From Legionella fallonii LLAP-10 (GTDB taxonomy: Bacteria; Pseudomonadota; Gammaproteobacteria; Legionellales; Legionellaceae), in the NCBI RefSeq assembly GCF_000953135.1, contig NZ_LN614827.1, positions 2,819,001 to 2,883,000 of the forward strand: a stretch of 64,000 nucleotides of DNA, written 5' to 3'. The notes beneath the pieces are model-generated. The model worked only from the letters and a program-made list of their open reading frames with translations. It had not been told where the DNA came from and searched no databases. The position numbers and the translations under genes were made by a program. This document shows positions 25,327 to 35,016 of the stretch, piece after piece; position 1 is the stretch's first letter, and each line of letters begins with the position of its first letter.

Positions 25327-26358
25327 ATGGCAGAAAGCATCAAGAACTTGAGTATTAATTTAAATATTCATGCAATTGAGGAATTCCTTCACCTTGCCCA
25401 AACTAAAGGAATGAAACGGAAAGCGGCTCTTGATGAGTTAATCTTTTATTTCATGAATCATTTAAATAATAATATGTTGTTATTGAATAGCTCTGAGAAA
25501 GCCGTTACTGATATTAAAGAAATTTGTGATGCAAAAGACTTTACCACTCATAGTAACTTCCTTGCAGCATTGACCATCGTATGCTATCAATCTGTCAGCT
25601 ATGTCAATTTGCGTCATATAACAGAACACGATTATTGCCCCGCCCAAATAGTCGCAGCCTTTCACCATGAATTACTAAACCTCCCTAATCATCCCATTAT
25701 TTTCAAAGCTTATTTGAATCAACTAGCGCAAATCCCTAATGAAAAGCGCGCTGTTTTCTTGTTCTGTATCAAAACATTTGTCCCGGAAATGCTTATTGTT
25801 GGTAATTTCAGTTCTAATGAAGAGTTGTCCGTACTAAGCTCTCTTATTAATGCCTGTTCAATACCGACAAGCTTCACGTTTAGTGACTGTAATCAAGAGA
25901 AAATGAGTCCAGAAGGAATAGATGTTTTCTTATCCTGTATCGCTAAAGCGGAACGATTAGTCCTTGATGAAATTAATATGAATGCCTGGACTGTAGAGTT
26001 TTTTTTACGTTTTGTTCAAGCAGTAAAAGCCAATAACGCTCTGCACTCATTAAGCCTTGCAAATACTCAACTGAATAAATGTTGTATGGATTCCGTAAAA
26101 TTTAACGCCATCTTGGAGTTAATTACCCTCCCACAAATAACTGAAGTAAATTTGCAAGCCAATAATTTAGACTCTTTACCACAAGCTACGTTCAAAATAC
26201 TGAAAAAAACTATTATTCACGCAGGTGTTAAACCTTTAGGTCTAGAGTTAACGATAGAGAAAAAAGGCACTGCTGGTAACAATGGCTTATTTGCTCAATC
26301 CGTTACGGGGATAGATCTTTTACAGGGAACAATGTCAGAGTATGGGATAGCACCATAA
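25327..26358 (+). CDS. LRR-like protein of unknown function, candidate effector
   Basis: A soluble protein of 343 residues without a signal peptide. The N-terminal 170 residues are helical with no family I recognise. From about residue 195 to 300 short leucine-rich units of ribonuclease-inhibitor style appear (AERLVLDEINMNAWTVEFFLRFVQAVKAN, ALHSLSLANTQLNKC, ITEVNLQANNLDSLPQATFKIL), suggesting two to four LRRs that may bind another protein. Legionella has many LRR-containing Dot/Icm effectors, so an effector role is reasonable but inferred. The gene has a good AAGGAGAG ribosome site and is monocistronic. Confidence 0.6.
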   Translation: MAESIKNLSINLNIHAIEEFLHLAQTKGMKRKAALDELIFYFMNHLNNNMLLLNSSEKAVTDIKEICDAKDFTTHSNFLAALTIVCYQSVSYVNLRHITEHDYCPAQIVAAFHHELLNLPNHPIIFKAYLNQLAQIPNEKRAVFLFCIKTFVPEMLIVGNFSSNEELSVLSSLINACSIPTSFTFSDCNQEKMSPEGIDVFLSCIAKAERLVLDEINMNAWTVEFFLRFVQAVKANNALHSLSLANTQLNKCCMDSVKFNAILELITLPQITEVNLQANNLDSLPQATFKILKKTIIHAGVKPLGLELTIEKKGTAGNNGLFAQSVTGIDLLQGTMSEYGIAP

Positions 26359-26370
26359 GAAGTTTCTCTC

Positions 26371-26398
26371 TCTAGCCTGGTTGTTTACAATCAGGCTG
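26371..26398. terminator. Hairpin between convergent LRR-like and ydcF-like genes
   Basis: AGCCTGGTTG and CAATCAGGCT pair over 10 bases with one G-T wobble. There is no T run on the plus side, so it is weak or bidirectional at best. Confidence 0.4.
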
Positions 26399-26418
26399 CG
26401 ATTATGCCGCACAAAATA

Positions 26419-27192
26419 TCAGAGCTGAGTCCCCACTGCGAGCGTACTATTGGCCCATATTTTCCCTAACACCTCATGCATAGCAATAGCAAAATAAGAC
26501 AAATTATAAGCATTAGGAATAATCATTTTCCCCCAACTATCGGTAGTCCAATAAAAGGTAAAATCAGTTGGCGCAGGAATAGGATGGAGTCCTTGCTGTT
26601 GGCATAGAGCCATAGAACGAGACATGTGAATAGCAGAAGTAATCAAATAAAAAGGCTGATCATGAACTATGGCTACTAGTTCTCTAGCCTGATCCGCCGT
26701 ATTAATGGATTTACCCTCCAGTACAACTCTCTGTTCGGGAATGGAAAACCACTTAGCTAATTGAGCTAAACGTTCTGCTTCAGGTTGCTCGCCGGTATCA
26801 CCGCCACCGGATAAAACCAACTGTGCCTGGGGTAAGGCTCTAAACAAGCGAATACCTTCAATCAATCGTTTAAGGCTTGTGGCAGTAAGCAAATCATTAA
26901 CTGGCATTCCGGCAGATTGACCTGATCCACCACTTAACACAACGACCCATTTAACTTGGGGATCAACATGCTGCACTACGGGATATTGCTCTTCTAATTT
27001 ATAGGTCATATATCGGGGCAACCAACCCGTGCTAATAATTAGCAACACCATAAAGACTACAGTTAAAGTAATGCGCACAAATCCTAAATGAGTTCGACGC
27101 CATAAGAAATAGAGGCTTAACCCTAAGAAAAATAAACATAAAAAATAAGGGTTCACCAAGAACTCAGTCCAATGTCTCAATACAGCCATCAT
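26419..27192 (-). CDS. YdcF/ElyC/SanA family (DUF218) envelope protein
   Basis: A 257-residue inner-membrane protein with two N-terminal membrane helices (residues about 13-30 and 37-56) and a periplasmic DUF218 domain. The latter shows VVLSGGSGQSAGMP, LVLSGGGDTGEQPEAERLAQLA and the later FYLITSAIHMSRSMALC stretch. ElyC of this family affects peptidoglycan and lipid-carrier metabolism in E. coli. The exact reaction is unclear. It overlaps the end of lptG by four bases on the same strand, so it belongs to the lptF-lptG unit. Confidence 0.85.
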   Translation of the reverse strand: MMAVLRHWTEFLVNPYFLCLFFLGLSLYFLWRRTHLGFVRITLTVVFMVLLIISTGWLPRYMTYKLEEQYPVVQHVDPQVKWVVVLSGGSGQSAGMPVNDLLTATSLKRLIEGIRLFRALPQAQLVLSGGGDTGEQPEAERLAQLAKWFSIPEQRVVLEGKSINTADQARELVAIVHDQPFYLITSAIHMSRSMALCQQQGLHPIPAPTDFTFYWTTDSWGKMIIPNAYNLSYFAIAMHEVLGKIWANSTLAVGTQL

Positions 27193-28259
27193 CTAACCCG
27201 TTTCATCAAATACAAACCTAATAAAGCAAAAATCAGTGTAGGTCCTACAGCAGCGAGTTCAGCAGGCCATTGGAATACAGTACTGACAGGTCCAAAAAAA
27301 CGATTCACGATATGAAAGCCAAAACCCACTGTTGCCCCTACTAGCAATTTAAAGCCCATTGTAGACGAACGTAATGGCCCAAATATAAAAGGAATAGCTA
27401 ATATCATCATTACCATTGTTGTTAATGGCTGTATAATTCGTTGTAAAAAAGCAAATTTATAATTATGGGCATTTTGATGATTGCGCTTTTGCTCACGTAT
27501 ATAACGATTTAATTCATGTAAGGTCATTTCATCCGGGTTAATACCACTAATTTGCAAAATATGCGGTTTCACCTGAACATCCCAAGGAATGGAGTTAAAT
27601 GTCGTAGCCTTAGTATGATCCGAATAAAATTCAGTTTGTTTGACTCCGTAGGCAATCCATGAATTATCAACATATTTTGCTTCATCGATATCACGAGCGA
27701 TTTTCAAATGGTGTTGCTCATCAAAACGAAATTGATAAATATTTTGCAATACATTATTAGGAAGAATAGAGCCTATGGATATAAAGTCATTGCCATAGCG
27801 AAGCCAAACCCCTTGCGCGGTTCGTAACGTTTGTCCCCCACTTAATGCCGCGGTTTTATAATCATTTGCGTAATGCGACATAAAAGGAACTAGAGTTTCG
27901 CCCATAGAAGTAATAAGGATAATCACGATAATAGACGCTTTTAACACTGCCCAGGTGATTTGCCCAATAGACATGCCAGCGGAGCGCATGACAATTAACT
28001 CACTATGATTAGCCATCACTCCCAAACCAATCAAACACCCCAATAAACTGGCCATAGGAAAAAATAAATAGATTTGATAAGGTAATTGCAATAAAACAAA
28101 ATAAGTAGCTTGCAGTATTCCATAGTCTACTTTACCTAAATCATCCAACTGACCAACAAACAAAATAAAGACCTGCAGTCCAGCCAACATCAAGGTCACT
28201 AATCCTATGGCCAAAAGCACTGTTTTCGCGATATAGCGATCCAATATCCTGATGCTCAT
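27189..28259 (-). CDS. lptG: LPS export ABC transporter permease LptG
   Basis: A permease subunit of 356 residues of the LptB2FG transporter that extracts lipopolysaccharide from the inner membrane and pushes it onto LptC. There are three membrane helices at each end (N-terminal LLAIGLVTLMLAGLQVFILF, C-terminal helices after residue 270) and a large periplasmic beta-jellyroll between. The start overlaps the stop of lptF by four bases (ATGA), indicating translational coupling. The order lptF then lptG as neighbouring genes divergent from pepA is the conserved gammaproteobacterial arrangement and separates the two paralogues. Confidence 0.94.
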   Translation of the reverse strand: MSIRILDRYIAKTVLLAIGLVTLMLAGLQVFILFVGQLDDLGKVDYGILQATYFVLLQLPYQIYLFFPMASLLGCLIGLGVMANHSELIVMRSAGMSIGQITWAVLKASIIVIILITSMGETLVPFMSHYANDYKTAALSGGQTLRTAQGVWLRYGNDFISIGSILPNNVLQNIYQFRFDEQHHLKIARDIDEAKYVDNSWIAYGVKQTEFYSDHTKATTFNSIPWDVQVKPHILQISGINPDEMTLHELNRYIREQKRNHQNAHNYKFAFLQRIIQPLTTMVMMILAIPFIFGPLRSSTMGFKLLVGATVGFGFHIVNRFFGPVSTVFQWPAELAAVGPTLIFALLGLYLMKRVR

Positions 28260-29338
28260 GCCAATTTCACCTGATTACGCCAGATCAAAAATAAGCCTAT
28301 GAATAACATAAGCAGGTGTAACCACCACATGCCTATCCATAAAGGAATTTTTCCTGAAGCAGTTGCGTTACGGGCTACAAACATAAAATTAGCATACAAA
28401 ATATAAATAATAATCGCCGGTAACAATTTAGCAAACTTCCCCGAGCGCGCACTGACGCGACTAAGAGGCACTGCTACCAGGGTTAAAGCAAAGACCATAA
28501 GAGGAATAGATAAACGCCATTGTAATTCAGCGCCTTTTTCGCGATCTGGATTATTTAGCGGCCATAAATTGGCTATGCTCGCCGTGCGTAGATCTTCATT
28601 AAGTCCCTTTATCGTTGGATGAGGTAAGCGTGCCTTATAATCAACAAATTGAGCAACCTGGTAGTCCGCTTTTCCCGGAACCCCTTGGTACTCCTTCCCA
28701 TCTTGCAGCACTATATATTCTTCTAAAGTTTTTGGGTCAGTTTCCGCATAAGCTTTATCGGCCCACAACACATCCCATTGTACCGTATCCTCTTTCTCAT
28801 TTTTCTTCGCCAGAAATACTTGCTCTGCTTTGCTATGATCACGGCTCATAGATTGCACATAAAACACTTGTTTCCCCGAGCTTATTGCATGAAACCTCCC
28901 TGGCATAATGGTTTGAATCAAAGTCTGAATCCCAGTAGAGCGCAACAGTTTGGCACGCTCAAGAGCGATATACGGACTTACCCAAATCATCATCACCCCT
29001 ACAAAGACCGCAACAAAACTGGCCATAATAAAACTGTGTTTTAATAACTGCTTTGGGCCATAACCGCAAGCACGTAAAATCGTCATTTCATTTTCTGCAT
29101 ACAAGCGACCATAAGCCAATAATAAGGCCATATAAAAGCCTAAGGGCAAAAGTAGCCCCAATAAATTAGGTAATTCCAGCATCATCAACTTCATAATAAT
29201 CATGCCAGGAATATTGCCAGATGCGGCACGATTTAAATATTGGACAAATTGATTACTCAAAAAAATTAGCATCAAAACTGCCGTTAATGCAGTTAAAGTG
29301 ATAAACACTTCTTTGGCCAAATAACGAAAAATTATCAC
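28256..29338 (-). CDS. lptF: LPS export ABC transporter permease LptF
   Basis: A 360-residue paralogue of LptG and the other membrane permease of LptB2FG. It opens IIFRYLAKEVFITLTALTAVL, has the coupling-helix region ENEMTILRACGYGPKQLL near residue 85, then the periplasmic jellyroll (about 130-260) and three C-terminal helices. It is first in the lptF-lptG-ydcF-like unit and divergent from pepA with a 144-base gap, as in E. coli. Confidence 0.94.
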   Translation of the reverse strand: MIIFRYLAKEVFITLTALTAVLMLIFLSNQFVQYLNRAASGNIPGMIIMKLMMLELPNLLGLLLPLGFYMALLLAYGRLYAENEMTILRACGYGPKQLLKHSFIMASFVAVFVGVMMIWVSPYIALERAKLLRSTGIQTLIQTIMPGRFHAISSGKQVFYVQSMSRDHSKAEQVFLAKKNEKEDTVQWDVLWADKAYAETDPKTLEEYIVLQDGKEYQGVPGKADYQVAQFVDYKARLPHPTIKGLNEDLRTASIANLWPLNNPDREKGAELQWRLSIPLMVFALTLVAVPLSRVSARSGKFAKLLPAIIIYILYANFMFVARNATASGKIPLWIGMWWLHLLMLFIGLFLIWRNQVKLA

Positions 29339-29423
29339 TCAATACCCCTGAGATGAGAAGATGTAATAAAGAGTTTGAAAAAACCAAAAAACAATTGCTC
29401 ATGATAATTCATGACGCATTAAT

Positions 29424-29452
29424 TTGCACCCATGAAAATGCTTAGGTACACT
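29424..29452 (+). promoter_or_regulatory. Probable sigma-70 promoter of pepA-holC
   Basis: TTGCAC (29424-29429) and TACACT (29447-29452) are spaced by exactly 17 bases, each 4/6 to consensus, about 30 bases before the pepA start codon. Confidence 0.5.
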
Positions 29453-29482
29453 AGAATCTTTTTAGTGGCGCGGAGTTAAAAA

Positions 29483-30934
29483 ATGAACTATGCACTAACA
29501 CAAACCCCCTCATTGAGCCATAGTGAATGTTTGGTTCTGGGTGTTTTCTCGGACGCGGACTTACCAGAATTCGCACGGACTCTGGATACAGAACATCATG
29601 GTCTCATTAAAAAATTAAGCCAAAGAGCTACTGAACCAGGTGATGCAGTCTGGCAAACAGATGTGCAGGGACATAGTTTATTGCTTATACAATGTGGAGA
29701 GAAAGCAGAATTTACTCCCAATAAATTACAAAAAAGATTAAGTGAAATAGTTGATTCCTTAATAAAACAGCGCTTTACTTCTGCCACTCTTTGTCTGCCT
29801 CAATTAAAGCGATATACAGCAGAATGGCAGTTAGAACAAATGATTCTGCAAATCAACAACCAACGATATCAACTCCTTGACTTCAAAAAGAAAAATGCCA
29901 AGCCTCACCCACTTGAAACCATTAGCTTTTATTTACCAGGAGCGGATGAAAAGGTAGTGGAAACAGCGCAAGCGATAAGCACAGGAGTTGAATTAACTCG
30001 GCATCTAGCTAATATGCCGGCCAATATCTGCACTCCGACCTATCTTGGAGAACAAGCTCAGCACTTAGCGCAGCAGTTTGCTTCGATAAGCTGCACAGTA
30101 ATGGGGCCTGAAGAGATCCAGGAAATGGGTATGGGCGCTTTGTTAGCCGTATCTCAGGGTAGCGATCAACCGCCAAGACTTATAGATATTCAATATAAAG
30201 GGGCAGGAACTAGCGCGCCGATTATCCTGGTTGGTAAAGGCATTACTTTTGATTCTGGTGGTTTATCCATTAAACCTGCTAATGCTATGGACGAAATGAA
30301 ATATGACATGTCTGGCGCTGCCAGCGTTTTAGGCACTATAAAGGCCTGTGCGTTATTGAAGCTACCGGTTAATGTAATAGGCCTAATCGCCAGCACTGAA
30401 AACATGCTCAATGGTTCTGCAGTAAAACCTGGGGATATTATAACCAGTATGTCAGGGCAAACAGTGGAAATACTAAATACAGACGCTGAAGGTCGTTTAG
30501 TATTGGCCGATGCACTGACTTATGCCGAACGCTACAGCCCAGAATTTGTCATTGATATAGCAACCCTCACTGGTGCCATCATTGTAGCTTTGGGCAACGT
30601 TGCAACTGGATACATGACGAAAGACGAGCCATTGGCAAAACTGATTGAAACAGCGGCAACCGAAAGCGAAGACAAAGTCTGGCGTATGCCGTTAGATGAT
30701 GCCTATCAAGATGCAATAGATAGTCCTTTAGCGGATATGATTAATGCAGGCTTTGACCGCACTGCAGGAAGCATTACCGCTGCATGCTTTTTATCTCGCT
30801 TTACAGAAAAATATCGCTGGGCGCATTTGGATATTGCCGGTACCGCCTGGATATCCGGAAAAAAACGCAATGCAACAGGAAGACCTGTTCCTTTACTTAC
30901 ACAGATAATACGCCATGTCGCCAATTCGCGTTGA
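29483..30934 (+). CDS. pepA: Leucyl aminopeptidase PepA (M17)
   Basis: A two-metal M17 aminopeptidase of 483 residues that removes N-terminal leucine and other residues. PepA homologues also bind DNA in cer/xer recombination. The catalytic domain shows [17 protein letters not shown] (metal lysine and aspartate), [11 protein letters not shown] and the signature [14 protein letters not shown]. The C-terminal [14 protein letters not shown] region completes the active site. The N-terminal about 150 residues form the regulatory domain. Its last 20 bases overlap holC, matching the conserved pepA-holC pair. Confidence 0.95.
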   Translation: MNYALTQTPSLSHSECLVLGVFSDADLPEFARTLDTEHHGLIKKLSQRATEPGDAVWQTDVQGHSLLLIQCGEKAEFTPNKLQKRLSEIVDSLIKQRFTSATLCLPQLKRYTAEWQLEQMILQINNQRYQLLDFKKKNAKPHPLETISFYLPGADEKVVETAQAISTGVELTRHLANMPANICTPTYLGEQAQHLAQQFASISCTVMGPEEIQEMGMGALLAVSQGSDQPPRLIDIQYKGAGTSAPIILVGKGITFDSGGLSIKPANAMDEMKYDMSGAASVLGTIKACALLKLPVNVIGLIASTENMLNGSAVKPGDIITSMSGQTVEILNTDAEGRLVLADALTYAERYSPEFVIDIATLTGAIIVALGNVATGYMTKDEPLAKLIETAATESEDKVWRMPLDDAYQDAIDSPLADMINAGFDRTAGSITAACFLSRFTEKYRWAHLDIAGTAWISGKKRNATGRPVPLLTQIIRHVANSR

Positions 30935-31349
30935 TTTTTATTTACTAGCAAGCGACCAACCAGATGCACTCTGGCTGGTCGCTTGCCGTCTTTTAGAAAA
31001 AGCATATAAGAGAAATCACAAGGTTTATGTGCACTGTGGTAGTCAGAACGACGCTGAATTCCTGGATGATTTATTATGGTCATTTAGAGATGACAGCTTT
31101 ATTCCGCATAATCTCATAGGCGAAGGACCAGAACCGCCCCCGCCGATACAAATTGGCTTTGGTAAAGAACCAAGAGGATTTAATGATATTTTACTCAATC
31201 TTGCACCTGAAATTCCTGCATTCCATAGTAAATTTAAACGAGTAATGGAATTAGTATCTAACCAGGAAACAGAGAAAGAGCAAAGTCGGATTCATTATAA
31301 AGAATATAGAGCCAAGGGTTATGAGTTGCACACTCATCACTTAGAATAA
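30915..31349 (+). CDS. holC: DNA polymerase III chi subunit
   Basis: A 144-residue accessory subunit of the clamp-loader complex that contacts single-stranded DNA-binding protein. Family pattern: [36 protein letters not shown], then [18 protein letters not shown] and [10 protein letters not shown], ending in a helix around FKRVMELV. It starts inside the end of pepA (20-base overlap), which implies co-translation. In E. coli valS follows. Here a DUF1840-type gene on the other strand follows, so valS is elsewhere. Confidence 0.92.
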   Translation: MSPIRVDFYLLASDQPDALWLVACRLLEKAYKRNHKVYVHCGSQNDAEFLDDLLWSFRDDSFIPHNLIGEGPEPPPPIQIGFGKEPRGFNDILLNLAPEIPAFHSKFKRVMELVSNQETEKEQSRIHYKEYRAKGYELHTHHLE

Positions 31350-31354
31350 GCAGT

Positions 31355-31374
31355 CCGTATTAATATAAATACGG
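31355..31374. terminator. Hairpin after holC
   Basis: CCGTATT-AATATA-AATACGG, a 7-bp stem directly after the holC stop. It has no T tract, so it is a weak candidate terminator. Confidence 0.35.
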
Positions 31375-31446
31375 CCCAACTTCCTGGGAATAATTATGAC
31401 CTCTTACCTATTAAAATCGCTTTTATGAAAAAATAAAATTTAGCAT

Positions 31447-31500
31447 TGTAGCCCGGTTGTAACGAAGTAAAACCCGGGTTACAGTCCTTCCACCCAGGCT
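31447..31500. repeat. Dispersed GTAGCCCGG...CCGGGTTACA palindrome plus partner fragment
   Basis: TGTAGCCCGG and CCGGGTTACA form arms with one mismatch (31447-31483). They are followed at once by CACCCAGGCTA (31490-31500), which is the right half of the palindrome at 10963-11000. This links the two sites as members of one repeat family. Confidence 0.6.
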
Positions 31501-31523
31501 ATTTGACTCTATTTGACGTTAAG

Positions 31524-31817
31524 CTATGACCACATTACATCACATTTCTTTTTTACTGCAGCCTCTAACATACTAATTAACGGGACTGCACGCTTTCTCA
31601 AGCTAATTTGTGGTTCCTCATCATCAGTATCTTTTTGAGCGGAATTTGTTTTATCTCGGCCAAGACCTTGCTGCAAATTAGACAATGCCTCAGACACTTC
31701 TTCTGCCGTCAAAGCCCCAGGTACAGCTCCACTATGCCCCATTAAAGACAGTAAACTTTTTGCAACATCGTTAAAATAACTAATATTTTCATAAGCATCG
31801 CAACTAAAAGTAATCAA
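31524..31817 (-). CDS. DUF1840 family protein
   Basis: A small acidic protein of 97 residues. It opens MITFSCDAYENISYFNDVAKSLLSLMGHSGAVPGALTAEEV and has an EALSNLQQGL helix, a disordered acidic middle (KDTDDEEPQ), and a C-terminal helix SLRKRAVPLISMLEAAVKKKCDVMW. This pattern fits the DUF1840 family of short proteobacterial proteins. Function unknown. It is monocistronic and convergent with holC. Confidence 0.75.
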   Translation of the reverse strand: MITFSCDAYENISYFNDVAKSLLSLMGHSGAVPGALTAEEVSEALSNLQQGLGRDKTNSAQKDTDDEEPQISLRKRAVPLISMLEAAVKKKCDVMWS

Positions 31818-31935
31818 TTACAATTCTCCCTTTTCTACTTTTATTTCTTGATATCCCCCTAAAAGCATAAATGCCTTTAGAGAACAACATAGGTCGTCCC
31901 TCGTGTTTACCTACTCGATTTACGTAGACCTTACC

Positions 31936-33306
31936 TTACTGACCATAGACGCGCAATAAATATTCTGCAACAGTACGTAATCCCAAAGCCTCTCCTCCTT
32001 CAGGCTTTCCAGGTTTATTACTGACATTCCAAGCCATAACATCAAAATGCACCCAAGGAACAGATTGAGTAATAAAACGTTGGAGAAATAAACCGGCAAT
32101 TATAGCACCAGCGTAGGGAGAAGAGCTCGAATTAGCTATATCGGCAATAGCCGAGTTCAATAAGTCCTCATAGGCTGTAAATAAAGGTAAACGCCACACT
32201 GGATCCGCTACTTTACACGCAATTTCACTTAATTGTGCAGCTAATTGATCATTATTAGAAAACATGGCGGCTATGTCAGAACCTACAGCAACACGCGCAG
32301 CACCTGTTAATGTAGCAAAATCGATAATCAATTCAGGTTGTTCTTCACAAGCCTTTACTAGAGCATCCGCTAATATTAAACGCCCCTCGGCATCAGTATT
32401 ATCAATTTCAACCGTCAAACCATTACGCATAGTCAAAACATCGCCGGGTCTAAATGCATTAGGCCCTATGGAATTTTCAACAGCGGGAATAAGGACTTGT
32501 AAACGAATAGGTAACTGGCTCGTCATTATCCATTGCGCCAAACCAATCACGTGCGCCGCCCCCCCCATGTCTTTTTTCATGAGACGCATACCTGAAGACG
32601 GCTTGATATCAAGTCCACCACTATCAAAACAGACTCCTTTACCGACCAAAGTAATGCGTGGATGCCGCTGATCGCCCCAGGTTAAAGACAATAATCGCGG
32701 AGCAGAGTCAGAAGCCCGGCCTACCGCATGAATGGCAGGGAAATTATTTGTCAGTAACTCATCACCAACCCATTGTTTAAATTGAGCCCCATAAGTTTGT
32801 GCTAATTGCTCTACAGCATCCGCCAACTCTTTAGGCCCCATATCGTTAGGTGGGGTATTAATTAAATCCCGCACCAAATAAATGGACCGAGTCATAGCAA
32901 GAACTTCGTTTAGCTGTTGTTCTTCAACCATTAGTACTCGAGGCTGTATCTCATATTGTTTATAGGAAACAAAGCGATATTGTGCTAATCCCCAAGCAAC
33001 AGCAGCCTGCTGAGTTAACTGCTCCTGCAGCTGATAACTTCCAAATGGCAATAACTGAGCAGCATGAGCTAGAGCCGCTTCTTGCTGACCTGAGCCAGAA
33101 CCGATATAAACCTTATCGACAACTCCATCCGCATTGTGAATCAAACAACAGTCACCTAACTTTCCCTTAAATTGACGCACAGCAAAACAATTGCGTTCCG
33201 CTGCCGACAAACGCGCCACTTGTTCTTCCCATTGGTTTAGTGACATTAGAAAGAGAGGGATAGCCCTCTGGCTATGAGTTGTATAAAATAAATCAGCCTG
33301 CATCAT
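31936..33306 (-). CDS. Second leucyl aminopeptidase family (M17) protein
   Basis: An M17 metallopeptidase of about 456 residues, distinct from PepA. Its catalytic half carries VGKGVCFDSGGLDIKPSSG, KKDMGGAAHVIG and the signature [16 protein letters not shown]. The C-terminal YAGAIIAGLFLQRF completes the domain. The N-terminal domain (1-150) is dissimilar to that of PepA in the same window. The annotated first ATG overlaps the murJ stop. I prefer the ATG two codons later, because AAGGA lies six bases before it. It is co-transcribed with murJ, which is unusual, and convergent with pepA-holC beyond the DUF1840 gene. Confidence 0.88.
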   Translation of the reverse strand: MMQADLFYTTHSQRAIPLFLMSLNQWEEQVARLSAAERNCFAVRQFKGKLGDCCLIHNADGVVDKVYIGSGSGQQEAALAHAAQLLPFGSYQLQEQLTQQAAVAWGLAQYRFVSYKQYEIQPRVLMVEEQQLNEVLAMTRSIYLVRDLINTPPNDMGPKELADAVEQLAQTYGAQFKQWVGDELLTNNFPAIHAVGRASDSAPRLLSLTWGDQRHPRITLVGKGVCFDSGGLDIKPSSGMRLMKKDMGGAAHVIGLAQWIMTSQLPIRLQVLIPAVENSIGPNAFRPGDVLTMRNGLTVEIDNTDAEGRLILADALVKACEEQPELIIDFATLTGAARVAVGSDIAAMFSNNDQLAAQLSEIACKVADPVWRLPLFTAYEDLLNSAIADIANSSSSPYAGAIIAGLFLQRFITQSVPWVHFDVMAWNVSNKPGKPEGGEALGLRTVAEYLLRVYGQ

Positions 33307-33308
33307 TC

Positions 33309-34877
33309 TCATTCCTTCATTTGACCACGGAAATGACTAAACCGAAGTCCAGTAAGACCCAAAACGAGTAAATAAATTACTACCACCGCTAAAACATGAG
33401 CTAATAAAAGACTCAAACGCATCACAGGAGGGAAACTCAACCAATAATGTACTGAACCATTCATCAGATACAAATAAACAGCAATCACACCATTAGCAAT
33501 TAACAATTGCATGCTGTATTTAAACCACCCTGAAGAAGGCTGAAATATACCTTTTTTAACCAATAAAAATAATAATAGACCACAATTCACATACCCCGCC
33601 AATGCGGAAGCTAAAGTTAACCCTGCATGAGCTAAATGCCAGACAAGAACAGAGCACAATATAGTATTGACAACCATAGAAATTGCTCCCACTTTTACAG
33701 GAGTACTAATGTCTTGCCGTGCATAAAAACCAGAAGCGAGAACTTTAACCATCATAAATGCAGGAACCCCTGAGGCTAGGGTAATCAGACTCTTTTGCGT
33801 CTGCAACAAATCATAAACGTGGAACTTGCCATAGGCAAAACAACTGGCAATTAAAGGCATAGCAAAAAGTGCCAAACCTAATCCCGCAGGAATTCCGATG
33901 AGTAAAATAGAACGTAACCCCCAATCTAAAGCTCGTGAGTATTGTGCGTTACTCTGCTCTGCATGTTTTCGCGAAAGATGAGGAAGAATTACAGTGGCAA
34001 TGGCCACGCCAAAAACACCTAAAGGAAAATCAGTCAGCCTATCCGTGTAATACAGCCAAGAAACACTCCCTACTTTCAAAAATGAAGCAAAAATACTATC
34101 AACCATTAAATTCAATTGGGCAATTGAGACCCCAAATAAAGCCGGTACCATCAACTTCAGTACTCGATTAACCCCTTGGTCATTACGAACGAATCGTGGC
34201 CTGATTAACAGATTTTTACTGTATAAAAAAGGAAGTTGAAAAAGTAATTGGGCAATTCCGGCAACGAATACCCCCCAAGCCAAACCTATAACAGGTTGAG
34301 GCATAGTAGGACATAAATAAATAGCGGCTAAAATCATACTAATATTCAGTAATACCGGAGTAAAAGCAGGCACTCCAAAATAACCATAGGTATTGAGAAT
34401 AGCCCCAGCCATAGCAGTTAAAGAAACGAGCATCAAAAAAGGAAAAGTAATGCGCAACATTAAAGTAGCTAATTCCGAGCGCGCGCTATCATGAAAGCCT
34501 GGAGCAAATAAATAAATAATGAGCGGCGCAGCGACTATCCCCAATAGAGTCACTAAAGTAAGAATAGAGCTTAAGTATCCCGAAATACGCGAGATAAAGG
34601 TGCGAACATCCTCCGGAGAGCGGGTTTTTTGGTATTCCGCCAATACGGGAACAAATGCCTGAGCAAAAGCTCCTTCGGCAAAAAGTCTACGCATAAAATT
34701 AGGTATTCTAAATGCGACAAAGAATGCGTCCATTCCTGCCTGAGCACCAAAAAAATTGGCAAGCACCATATCGCGGACAAAGCCCGCCATACGAGAGATA
34801 AAAGTCATCACTGAAACCAGTGTGGTTGAACGCAATAAACTTTGTCGTTTAGGTACCATAACATCCGTCGCTGACAT
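33309..34877 (-). CDS. murJ: Lipid II flippase MurJ (MviN)
   Basis: An inner-membrane lipid II flippase of the MOP superfamily with 522 residues and 14 predicted helices. The characteristic N-terminal region is STTLVSVMTFISRMAGFVRD, with FFVAFRIPNFMRRLFAEGAF and SWLYYTDRLTDFPLGVFGVA. MurJ moves the peptidoglycan precursor across the membrane. Divergent from rpsT, as in many gammaproteobacteria. The downstream M17 peptidase gene overlaps its stop by a few bases. Confidence 0.95.
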   Translation of the reverse strand: MSATDVMVPKRQSLLRSTTLVSVMTFISRMAGFVRDMVLANFFGAQAGMDAFFVAFRIPNFMRRLFAEGAFAQAFVPVLAEYQKTRSPEDVRTFISRISGYLSSILTLVTLLGIVAAPLIIYLFAPGFHDSARSELATLMLRITFPFLMLVSLTAMAGAILNTYGYFGVPAFTPVLLNISMILAAIYLCPTMPQPVIGLAWGVFVAGIAQLLFQLPFLYSKNLLIRPRFVRNDQGVNRVLKLMVPALFGVSIAQLNLMVDSIFASFLKVGSVSWLYYTDRLTDFPLGVFGVAIATVILPHLSRKHAEQSNAQYSRALDWGLRSILLIGIPAGLGLALFAMPLIASCFAYGKFHVYDLLQTQKSLITLASGVPAFMMVKVLASGFYARQDISTPVKVGAISMVVNTILCSVLVWHLAHAGLTLASALAGYVNCGLLLFLLVKKGIFQPSSGWFKYSMQLLIANGVIAVYLYLMNGSVHYWLSFPPVMRLSLLLAHVLAVVVIYLLVLGLTGLRFSHFRGQMKE

Positions 34878-34948
34878 ATCATTCTGTGCTAAAAAAGAAA
34901 TATGCTCTATGATATACTGAAATTATCAAAGTTACATCAAGGTTGATA

Positions 34949-34977
34949 TTGACAAATTCTGACTCATTGTGCATGAT
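34949..34977 (+). promoter_or_regulatory. Sigma-70 promoter of rpsT
   Basis: A perfect TTGACA (34949-34954), a 17-base spacer and CATGAT (34972-34977) lie about 40 bases before the rpsT start. Confidence 0.65.
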
Positions 34978-35016
34978 CAACGTCTTTTGTACTACCTGAA
35001 TGAGTGGAGACTTTAA

